A stretch of 6,284 nt of DNA. Origin: an uncultured Paraburkholderia sp. (GTDB lineage Bacteria > Pseudomonadota > Gammaproteobacteria > Burkholderiales > Burkholderiaceae). Of the stretch, positions 1 to 5,085 are shown in pieces. The number at the start of each line of letters is the position of its first letter. Position 1 is the first letter of the stretch. A program made the translations under genes and the position numbers. The notes below the pieces were generated by a model. The model ran no database searches. It worked only from the letters and a program-made list of their open reading frames with translations, and had not been told where the DNA came from. The stretch covers positions 1 to 6,284 of the forward strand of contig CALFSF010000321.1 of NCBI GenBank assembly GCA_937917025.1, written 5' to 3'.

Positions 1-118
1 CGCCGAAGCCGGTTTGCGTCACGGCGGAATCCTGAATGCCGAGTCGCGCCCGCGCGGCCGGATCGGTGCATCCAGCAAGCAGCCATGCGCACGCAAGCAC
101 CGTACACGGGAGTTTCAT
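1..118 (-). CDS. Putative lipoprotein, N-terminus only (runs off the left edge)
   Basis: The minus strand reads an ATG at 118-116 followed by 39 open codons to the window edge. The protein begins MKLPCTVLACAWLLAGC, a short hydrophobic signal ending in a lipobox L14-A15-G16-C17. Cys17 is therefore the predicted lipidated residue after signal peptidase II cleavage, and Thr18 at +2 would favour outer-membrane sorting under the usual Lol rule. The visible mature part (TDPAARARLGIQDSAVTQTGFG) is too short to assign a family. The start is uncertain: no good Shine-Dalgarno precedes the ATG. An in-frame TTG at 130-128 would add four residues including an Arg, giving a more typical positively charged n-region. 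The gene lies on the same strand as the ABC operon, 356 bp beyond its last stop, so it is more likely a separate unit than an operon member. Confidence 0.72.
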   Translation of the reverse strand, partial: MKLPCTVLACAWLLAGCTDPAARARLGIQDSAVTQTGFG

Positions 119-185
119 GACGAACCGCAATGAGGGAGATGTTTGAAGTAGAACCGCAGGAGGATAGACGGGAAGGTCCGCGCAA

Positions 186-207
186 GGATGCGGAATTTTC
201 CGCATCC
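186..207. repeat. Perfect inverted repeat, 10-bp arms with 2-bp centre
   Basis: Positions 186-195 (GGATGCGGAA) and 198-207 (TTCCGCATCC) are exact reverse complements separated by TT. A second, smaller inverted repeat GCGGA/TCCGC follows at 212-216 and 221-225, so the TTCCGC word occurs twice. The near absence of a loop favours a DNA-level operator for a dimeric regulator, 68-89 bp upstream of the lipoprotein start. As RNA it would form an 8-bp stem with a 6-nt loop. Neither side has a T-run, so a classical intrinsic terminator is unlikely. Confidence 0.55.
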
Positions 208-267
208 ATCGGCGGATGATTCCGCAAATGGCATTCGCCGGGTGCGAAACAGGGAGGGGTGCCGCGG

Positions 268-285
268 GTTTGAAACGTTTGAAAC
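268..285. repeat. Tandem 9-bp repeat GTTTGAAAC x2
   Basis: Two exact head-to-tail copies of GTTTGAAAC occupy 268-276 and 277-285. Each copy is itself a palindrome around a central G (GTTT-G-AAAC), so the 18 bp carries two adjacent dyads. This looks like a possible protein-binding site. No function can be assigned from the sequence, and its distance from the lipoprotein start (about 150 bp) is large. Confidence 0.4.
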
Positions 286-410
286 GCCGATCCAGATCAG
301 CGCTTCAAAACCACGATTTCAGATCCGGTCCTGCTCAGCCGGTCGTCGGAATGCAGTACACGAACCAACGTTGCGGCCGGCCGGGCGCCAGTAGGCGTGC
401 CGCATTACGC

Positions 411-482
411 GACGACGCGTGCCGCCTGACATAAGACGACACCTGCCGCCTGACGTGAAACGACGCGTGCCGCGTCAGGCGA
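411..482. repeat. Three degenerate 24-bp tandem repeats across the permease stop codon
   Basis: The units are 411-434, 435-458 and 459-482. They share the core (a/g)ACGAC(g/a)C(g/c)TGCCGC(c/g)T and are contiguous at exactly 24-bp spacing. A partial fourth unit with GCGTGCCGC at 395-403 lies 22 bp before the corresponding word of the first unit. The last unit includes the TGA stop of the PotC-like permease (475-477 on the plus strand, minus sense) and the final codon region. The period is a multiple of three, but the reading frame that would use it is not the permease frame. Confidence 0.6.
447..481 (-). other. Potential 3'-end stem-loop at the end of the ABC operon
   Basis: CGCCTGACG at 447-455 and CGTCAGGCG at 473-481 are exact reverse complements, giving a 9-bp GC-rich stem with a 17-nt loop. 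The stem spans the stop codon of the last permease gene. A second copy of the left arm (CGCCTGAC, 423-430) could compete for the same right arm. No U-tract follows in the transcript direction, so it is at best a weak or Rho-assisted end, or an RNA-stability element. It may also be a by-product of the tandem repeats it overlaps. Confidence 0.35.
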
Positions 483-1314
483 CGGCGCGCGCCGCGTTGC
501 GGCCGCGCAGCCATTCGAGCGCGAGCAGCAGACAGGTCGAGAAAACGATGAGGATCGTCGCGAGCGCGGCGATCGTCGGGCTGATGTTTTCGCGGATGCC
601 AGTGAACATCTGGCGCGGCAGCGTGGTCTGGTCCGCGCCCGCGAGGAACAGCGTGACGACCACTTCATCGAACGATGTCGCGAACGCGAACAGCGCGCCC
701 GAGATCACGCCCGGCGCGATGACGGGCAACGTGATGCGAAAGAACGTCTTCACCGGATTCGCGCCGAGCGACAGGCTCGCACGCACGAGGTTGTAGTTGA
801 AGCCCTGCAACGTCGCGACCACCGTCGTCACGACGAACGGCACGCCGAGCGAAGCGTGCGCCATGATCAGCCCGATATACGTGTTCGCGAGTCCGAGCGG
901 CGCGAAGAACAGGTACATGCCGACGCCGACCACCACGACCGGCACGATCATCGGCGAAATCAGGATCGCCATCAGCAGCGCCTTGCCCCGGAAGTTGGCC
1001 TTCGTGAGCCCGATCGCGGCGACGGTGCCGAGAACCGTCGCGAGAACCGTCGCCGAAGGCGCGACGATAAAGCTGTTTTTCGCGGCCATGCGCCATTCGT
1101 CGGACGCGATCAGGTTCTGGTACCAGCGCAGCGACCAGCCCGGAATCGGATATACGAGGAACGTGCTCGACGAGAACGACAGCGGCACGATGGCCAGCAC
1201 GGGCAGGATCAGATACAGCAGCGTCAGCACGGCAAGGCCGCGCAACGTGAAGTACCACACGCGCTCGACGAGCGACGTATGGGGTGCAAAGAGCGGTTTC
1301 GCGAGTTTCATCAT
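475..1314 (-). CDS. ABC transporter permease, PotC-like (spermidine/putrescine family)
   Basis: Second inner-membrane channel subunit of the importer; it would pair with the PotB-like permease upstream. The protein is 279 residues, normal for PotC/YdcV-type permeases. Visible parts, in order: a short basic cytoplasmic N-terminus; hydrophobic segments at roughly 25-48, 82-103, 112-137, 146-168, 198-214 and 247-266; and the EAA coupling loop around 179-197 (RASLSLGANPVKTFFRITLP), whose A-S-L-x-L-G...P pattern contacts the ATPase. It follows the previous gene by only 18 bp (stop at 1333), so co-translation is likely. Two adjacent ATGs occur at 1314 and 1311. The Shine-Dalgarno-like GGAAAG (1324-1319) is 4 nt from the first but 7 nt from the second, so the true start may be 1311. 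The 3' end sits inside a 24-bp tandem repeat. Family assignment is firm; substrate is not. Confidence 0.93.
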   Translation of the reverse strand: MMKLAKPLFAPHTSLVERVWYFTLRGLAVLTLLYLILPVLAIVPLSFSSSTFLVYPIPGWSLRWYQNLIASDEWRMAAKNSFIVAPSATVLATVLGTVAAIGLTKANFRGKALLMAILISPMIVPVVVVGVGMYLFFAPLGLANTYIGLIMAHASLGVPFVVTTVVATLQGFNYNLVRASLSLGANPVKTFFRITLPVIAPGVISGALFAFATSFDEVVVTLFLAGADQTTLPRQMFTGIRENISPTIAALATILIVFSTCLLLALEWLRGRNAARAVA

Positions 1315-1332
1315 GAGTCTTTCCGTGAACGC

Positions 1333-2595
1333 TCAGCCGAGGCTCAACGAGGAACGCGTGAGGCGTCCGTAGATCACGTACAGCACGAGCGTCGCGGCGA
1401 GCAGCAGGCCACCGAGCGCGCACGCCATGCCCCAGTTGATCGTCACGTTCGTGAAGTACGCGACGTAGTAGCTGACCATCTGGTCGTTCGGTCCGCCGAG
1501 CAGCGCGGGGGTGATGTAGTAGCCGATCGCGAGAATGAACACGAGCAGCGCGCCCGCGCCGACGCCTGGATACGTCTGCGGCACGTACACGCGCCAGAAC
1601 GCCGCGAACGGATGACTGCCGAGCGAAATCGCCGCGCGCTGGTACGTCGGCGGAATCGACTTCATCACGCTGTAAAGCGGCAGGATCATGAACGGCAACA
1701 GGATGTGCGTCATCGAAATGTAGACGCCCGTGCGGTTGAACAGCAGCGCGAGCGGCGCATGGATCAGCCCGGTGCCGAGGAGCGCCTTGTTCATGAGCCC
1801 CTCGCTTTGCAGGATCACGATCCACGCGGCCACGCGCACGAGGATCGAGGTCCAGAACGGGATCAGCACGAGGATCATCACGAGATTCGCACGCCGGTCG
1901 GAAAGCGTGGAAATCCAGTACGCCAGCGGATAGCCGAGCAGCAACGTGAAAATCGTCACGACCGCGCCGATCACGAACGTGCGGCTAAAGACGGCAAGGT
2001 AGATCTGCTGGTCAGGGTCGGTCTGCTCGATGTGACCGAACGCGTCCTGTTTGTGATCGAGCGAGGCCAGCACGTAAAACGGCGAATACTGGCTGCCGTT
2101 TTTGGCGATCGCCTGCCAGTACGCGACATCGTTCCAGCGCCCGTCGATGTCGACGAGCTTTGCGTGAATCTGCGCCGGTGCGAGCGTGTGGCCGGCGTCG
2201 TCGTTGAGCGGCATCGCCCGCGCGGTCTTCGCGACCATTGAGCGGTAGCCGGGAATTTCCGTGTTCAGACGGCGTGCGAGCGCACCCATCGATTCGCCGT
2301 CCGCGATCACGGTGAGGTCGGCGGCGAGCGCGGCGTACGCGGCATCCGGGGGCACCGACTTGCGGTCCCAGTCATGCAGCGCGCTCACGGTGTGCGGCAG
2401 TGCGTTCGCGATTTCCGGGTTCTGTACCGCGCGTGTCAGCAACGCGCCAATCGGCACGACGAAGATCAGCAGCAGAAAAATAGCCAGCGGCGCGATCAGC
2501 AGCAACGCCATCGCGCGCTTTTTCGCTTCCGCGGCTCTCAGCTCGCGCTTCAGTCTGTGCGACGATTCCGGCGTGGAATCGGCGGCGATCGTCAT
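1333..2595 (-). CDS. ABC transporter permease, PotB-like, with a long periplasmic insert
   Basis: First channel subunit of the importer, 420 residues from the chosen start. A charged cytoplasmic N-terminus (rich in K/R around 14-28) leads into a first membrane segment at about 29-55. Then comes a hydrophilic stretch of about 145 residues (57-203) before the remaining membrane segments, near 204-226, 237-262, 293-310, 345-366 and 388-410. The EAA loop is at about 318-339 (YQRAAISLGSHPFAAFWRVYVP). E. coli PotB is about 275 residues, so the insert accounts for the extra length; by topology it should be periplasmic, facing the binding protein. I chose ATG 2595 because AGGTG at 2608-2604 is 8 nt upstream. 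The in-frame ATGs at 2616 and 2661 lack a ribosome site and would add residues unlike a permease N-terminus. It is 174 bp downstream of the binding-protein gene, separated by a strong stem-loop. Confidence 0.9.
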   Translation of the reverse strand: MTIAADSTPESSHRLKRELRAAEAKKRAMALLLIAPLAIFLLLIFVVPIGALLTRAVQNPEIANALPHTVSALHDWDRKSVPPDAAYAALAADLTVIADGESMGALARRLNTEIPGYRSMVAKTARAMPLNDDAGHTLAPAQIHAKLVDIDGRWNDVAYWQAIAKNGSQYSPFYVLASLDHKQDAFGHIEQTDPDQQIYLAVFSRTFVIGAVVTIFTLLLGYPLAYWISTLSDRRANLVMILVLIPFWTSILVRVAAWIVILQSEGLMNKALLGTGLIHAPLALLFNRTGVYISMTHILLPFMILPLYSVMKSIPPTYQRAAISLGSHPFAAFWRVYVPQTYPGVGAGALLVFILAIGYYITPALLGGPNDQMVSYYVAYFTNVTINWGMACALGGLLLAATLVLYVIYGRLTRSSLSLG

Positions 2596-2603
2596 GGTGG
2601 TCA

Positions 2604-2608
2604 CACCT
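2604..2608 (-). promoter_or_regulatory. Ribosome binding site that decides the PotB-like start
   Basis: On the minus strand AGGTG lies 8 nt before ATG 2595; a further GGAG occurs at 2614-2611. Neither of the two upstream in-frame ATGs has a comparable element, which supports the shorter, 420-residue protein. Confidence 0.5.
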
Positions 2609-2700
2609 GTCTCCATGCAAGATTTTATTGCTATCCCTGCATCGCACGGGACGCGGGTCATGCTGCTTCACACAACGTCACGACCGCGCGATCCATCTTT

Positions 2701-2739
2701 CGATGCGGCTCCGCTTCGCGCAGCGAAGCGGAGCCATCG
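2701..2739 (-). other. Strong intercistronic stem-loop between binding-protein and permease genes
   Basis: GGCTCCGCTTCGC (2707-2719) and GCGAAGCGGAGCC (2723-2735) form a perfect 13-bp stem closed by a 3-nt loop. CGAT (2701-2704) and ATCG (2736-2739) extend it by 4 bp past a 2-nt bulge. It begins about 35 bp after the binding-protein stop, and no U-tract follows in the transcript. By analogy with malE-malF and other importer operons, such a hairpin after the binding-protein cistron can shield it from 3' exonucleases or attenuate readthrough, so that binding protein exceeds permease. Function here is inferred; the structure is directly visible. Confidence 0.75.
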
Positions 2740-2769
2740 CGGCTTTACCGCACTGCTATCACGACCCGC

Positions 2770-3819
2770 TTACTTCGCAGCCCACGAAGCGAAGCGTTGC
2801 TCCAGTTCGTCACCGTGATCGGTCCAGAAACCCGCATCCTGCAGCACGGCGTTCTTGCCGTTGGCCGGCGAGTTCGGCAGATCCGCGAGCGTCTTCGCGT
2901 CGAGCGCCTTGATCGCGGCGCGGTTCACCGGGCCGTACGCGATGTGCTTCGCGTATTCCTGCTGCGGCTTCGACGTCAGCGTGTACGCGATGTATTTCTC
3001 GGCCAGATCCCTGTTCGGCGAGCCCTTCGGAATCGCCCAGTAGTCGAGGTCATAGATGCTGCCGTTCCACACGACCTTCAGGTTCTTGCCCTCGCGCTGC
3101 GCGGCGTCGATCCGGCCGTTGTAGGCCGTCGTCATCACCACGTCGCCGGCGACGAGGAACTGCGGCGGCTGTGCGCCCGCTTCCCACCACTGGATGTTCG
3201 GCTTCAGCTCGTCGAGCTTCTTGAACGCGCGGTCCTGGCCCGCCTTCGTGGCGAGCACCTTGTAGACGTCCTTCGGCGCGACGCCGTCAGCCATCAGCGC
3301 GAATTCCAGGTTGTAGCGCGCGCCCTTGCGCATGCCGCGCTTGCCCGGAAACTTCTGCACGTTCCAGAAATCCGCCCAGCTCGCCGGGGCCGTCTTCAGC
3401 TTGTCGGCGTTGTACGCCATCGCCGTCGACCACACGAAAAAGCCCACGCCGCACGTTTGCGGCGATTCCGGCACGAGGTCCGACTTCTTCGCGATCTTCG
3501 ACCAGTCGAGTTTTTCGTACATGCCTTCGTCGCACGCGCGGCCGAGGTCGCCCGATTCCACCTCGACGACGTCCCAGTTCACGTGTTTCGCTTCGACCAT
3601 CGCCTTCACCTTGGCCTGCTCGCCGTTGTACTCGACGGCCGTCACCTTCGTGCCGGTGGACGCCTCGAACGGCGCGTTGAACGCGACTTTCTGCGCGTCG
3701 CCGTTGGCGCCGCCGAAGTTGACGACCGTCAGCTCAGCGGCCATCGCCTGCGCGGAACCGAGTGCCAGTGCAAGCGCACCGGCGGCGACAGCACAGCGTG
3801 ATTTCCCGAACTTCAACAT
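2770..3819 (-). CDS. Periplasmic substrate-binding protein of a PotD-like ABC importer
   Basis: Captures the solute in the periplasm and delivers it to the permeases. The protein is 349 residues, typical of PotD/PotF-class binding proteins (COG0687). A Sec signal peptide is evident: basic MLKFGKSR, an Ala/Leu core to about 21, then AQAMAA before ELTVVNFGG. Cleavage is probably between 25 and 28. Family features include the N-terminal beta strand LTVVNFGGANGDAQ, the hinge-region block WWEAGAQPPQFLVAGDVVMTT (211-231), and YDLDYWAIPKGSPN (256-269). Two mature cysteines, Cys96 and Cys123, could form a disulfide. The start at 3819 has a good Shine-Dalgarno (GAGAGGA, AGGA 6 nt upstream); an upstream ATG at 4017 would only add out-of-family sequence overlapping the ATPase gene. 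It is 46 bp downstream of the ATPase stop. Polyamine is the default family substrate, but I cannot place the specific acidic or aromatic ligand residues with certainty. Confidence 0.93.
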   Translation of the reverse strand: MLKFGKSRCAVAAGALALALGSAQAMAAELTVVNFGGANGDAQKVAFNAPFEASTGTKVTAVEYNGEQAKVKAMVEAKHVNWDVVEVESGDLGRACDEGMYEKLDWSKIAKKSDLVPESPQTCGVGFFVWSTAMAYNADKLKTAPASWADFWNVQKFPGKRGMRKGARYNLEFALMADGVAPKDVYKVLATKAGQDRAFKKLDELKPNIQWWEAGAQPPQFLVAGDVVMTTAYNGRIDAAQREGKNLKVVWNGSIYDLDYWAIPKGSPNRDLAEKYIAYTLTSKPQQEYAKHIAYGPVNRAAIKALDAKTLADLPNSPANGKNAVLQDAGFWTDHGDELEQRFASWAAK

Positions 3820-3865
3820 GATGTGTCCTCTCTCTTCTGGTGGTCTGTCAGGGTTGTTGTCGTAC

Positions 3866-4957
3866 TCAGGCGAACACGCGCAGGTGCTCCGGCGCGAATT
3901 CAAGCGCGACCGGTGAACCGGGCGCGAAGGTGTCGAGCATTTCGGTGCCGAGCGGCACCTTGACGAAACACTCGTCCTGTTGAGGCAACCCGCAGCGCAT
4001 GCGCACGTGGTCGCCAAAATAGATGAGGCCGCGCGCTTCGCCCGCGAGCGCGTTCGAACCGTTGCGCCCGGCGCCGCCCGCGAGCTTCATGCGTTCGGGG
4101 CGAATGCAGGCAACCGCCGGCGTGCCCGCTTTCGCGCCGCCGATATTGCGGCCCTTGAGGCGCGTGCCGTCGGCGAGATGGAAGTCGCAGAACTCGCCTT
4201 CGACGTTCGCAATCGTGCCGCGCAGCCTGTTCGAATCGCCGATGAAGTTCGCGACGAACTCGTTGCACGGCGATTCGTACAGACGGTCGACCGTGTCGAG
4301 CTGCTGCACGATGCCCTTGTCGAACACCGCGACGCGATCGGACATCGTCAGCGCCTCGCCCTGATCGTGCGTCACGTAGACGAACGTCACGCCGAGCTTT
4401 TCGTGCAGCGACTTGAGTTCGTATTGCATGTGTTCGCGCAGCTGCTTGTCGAGCGCGCCGAGCGGCTCGTCCATCAGCACGAGCTTCGGTTCGAACACGA
4501 GCGCGCGCGCCAGCGCGATGCGCTGCTGCTGGCCGCCCGACAGCTGTGCCGGATAGCGTTTCGCGAAGCTCTCCATGCGGACCATCTTCAGTGCGTTGTC
4601 GACCTTGTGCGCGCGTTCTTCCGCGGAGAGCCTGCGCACCGTCAGCGGATACGCGACGTTCTGCTCGACCGTCAGATGCGGGAACAGCGCGTAGTTCTGA
4701 AACACCATGCCGATGTTGCGTTTGTGCGGCGGCACGGTATTGAGCAGCGTGCCGTCGAGCCAGATCTCGCCGCCGGTCGGAAATTCGAAACCGGCAAGCA
4801 TCATCAGGCAGGTTGTCTTGCCGGAACCGGACGGCCCGAGCAGCGTCAGGAATTCGCCATGGTAAATGTCGAGGTCCAGCTGTTTGACGACGAGCGTCTC
4901 ACCGTCGTACGTCTTGCGCACGCCTCTAAAGCTGACGATCACTTCTTCGGTTTTCAT
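3866..4957 (-). CDS. ABC transporter ATP-binding protein, PotA-like
   Basis: Cytoplasmic ATPase that powers the importer as a homodimer. The protein is 363 residues, normal for PotA/PotG, and all motifs are intact: Walker A GPSGSGKT at 41-48 (Lys47), Q-loop Gln87 in VFQNYALFPH, signature LSGGQQQR at 139-146, Walker B LVLMDEP at 159-165 with catalytic Glu164, D-loop ALD at 168-170, and H-loop His197 in VTHDQGEA. The C-terminal part from about 240 is a TOBE-type regulatory domain (IRPERM at 285-290, EFAPEHLRVF near the end), as in the polyamine, iron and sugar (CUT1/POPT) importers. It is the first gene of the operon; ATG 4957 has AAGGAG (4972-4967) 9 nt upstream. A promoter and operator region shared with the divergent regulator lies immediately upstream. 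Confidence 0.95.
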   Translation of the reverse strand: MKTEEVIVSFRGVRKTYDGETLVVKQLDLDIYHGEFLTLLGPSGSGKTTCLMMLAGFEFPTGGEIWLDGTLLNTVPPHKRNIGMVFQNYALFPHLTVEQNVAYPLTVRRLSAEERAHKVDNALKMVRMESFAKRYPAQLSGGQQQRIALARALVFEPKLVLMDEPLGALDKQLREHMQYELKSLHEKLGVTFVYVTHDQGEALTMSDRVAVFDKGIVQQLDTVDRLYESPCNEFVANFIGDSNRLRGTIANVEGEFCDFHLADGTRLKGRNIGGAKAGTPAVACIRPERMKLAGGAGRNGSNALAGEARGLIYFGDHVRMRCGLPQQDECFVKVPLGTEMLDTFAPGSPVALEFAPEHLRVFA

Positions 4958-4984
4958 CGTCTACGTCTCCTTCTCCACCCGCGC

Positions 4985-5005
4985 TGGTTCCCCCGAAAGG
5001 GGCCA
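4985..5005 (-). other. Small hairpin in the ABC operon leader
   Basis: In the leader RNA, CCCC (minus sense, 5002-4999) and GGGG (4994-4991) pair around a 4-nt loop. An outer UGG/CCA pairing (5005-5003 with 4987-4985) is separated by a 3-nt bulge. It sits about 13 nt upstream of the ATPase Shine-Dalgarno and does not occlude it. It could stabilise the 5' end; a regulatory role is unproven. Confidence 0.35.
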
Positions 5006-5026
5006 TCGCATTTAATCGCGTGATCC

Positions 5027-5032
5027 ACTATA
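5027..5032 (-). promoter_or_regulatory. Predicted -10 element of the ABC operon promoter
   Basis: The minus strand reads TATAGT (5 of 6 to TATAAT), placing transcription start near 5020 and giving a leader of about 60 nt. No good -35 lies at 16-18 bp upstream; the nearest hexamers there are CATATT/CCATAT. A poor -35 with regulator half-sites centred at about -37 and -60 fits an activator-dependent promoter. Confidence 0.45.
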
Positions 5033-5041
5033 GCCCGTTCC

Positions 5042-5084
5042 GGTTCTACAATATGGAACCATTTCATTATTCCGGATAGAACCA
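5042..5084. promoter_or_regulatory. Probable composite operator of the divergent MocR-type regulator
   Basis: Three GGTTC-type half-sites occur in 43 bp. In minus sense, TGGTTCCAT (5061-5053) and TGGTTCTAT (5084-5076) form a direct repeat offset by 23 bp, about two helical turns, with one mismatch. In plus sense, GGTTCTA (5042-5048) is an exact inverted repeat of TAGAACC (5077-5083). It also pairs as GGTTC/GAACC with 5056-5060, giving GGTTCTACAATATGGAACC. MocR/GabR regulators typically bind paired direct repeats in divergent regions. The last half-site ends one base before the regulator's start codon. Assignment to this regulator is inferred from position. Confidence 0.55.
5047..5052 (+). promoter_or_regulatory. 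Predicted -10 element of the regulator promoter, inside the operator dyad
   Basis: TACAAT (5 of 6 to consensus) forms part of the spacer between the GGTTC and GAACC arms at 5042-5060. It would start transcription near 5059, giving a leader of about 27 nt before the TTG start. No consensus -35 is visible upstream. Regulator binding here would cover its own -10, which predicts autorepression. Confidence 0.4.
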
Positions 5085-5085
5085 C

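Larger units (their letters stand above)
119..474. other. Intergenic region between lipoprotein gene and PotC-like permease gene
   Basis: No convincing gene is present on either strand. The two small plus-strand ORFs here (188-394 and 216-434) have no spaced Shine-Dalgarno and read as arginine-rich shadow protein. The stretch is visibly richer in A/T between about 119 and 320 than the genes around it. It holds three separate structures, listed individually: a palindrome at 186-207, a tandem 9-bp repeat at 268-285, and a 24-bp tandem repeat at 411-482. I could not find a convincing -35/-10 pair for the lipoprotein gene or a hairpin-plus-U-tract terminator for the ABC operon. Confidence 0.6.

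Noticed and set aside
188..434. Two overlapping small plus-strand ORFs in the intergenic gap
   Set aside because: No properly spaced ribosome site (an AGGAGG at 158-163 is about 25 nt from the first ATG), no recognisable motif, and they run through the palindrome and repeats.
447..481. Intrinsic terminator for the ABC operon
   Set aside because: A 9-bp stem is present but the loop is 17 nt and no U-tract follows; kept only as a potential stem-loop.
856..2241. Long plus-strand ORF of 461 codons opposite the permease genes, and similar ones at 2374-3801 and 3980-5023
   Set aside because: These are antisense shadows of GC-biased genes. Their translations are extremely rich in Arg/His/Asp/Glu/Val with no family motifs, and the opposite strand encodes clear ABC transporter proteins with intact motifs.
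2616..2645. TAAAAT-like -10 ahead of the PotB-like gene as an internal promoter
   Set aside because: No acceptable -35 at 16-18 bp upstream, and the match lies in a short A/T-rich patch; not enough to call.
3820..4017. N-terminal extension of the binding protein to ATG 4017
   Set aside because: The extension overlaps the ATPase gene in another frame and would bury the signal peptide; ATG 3819 has a clear Shine-Dalgarno.
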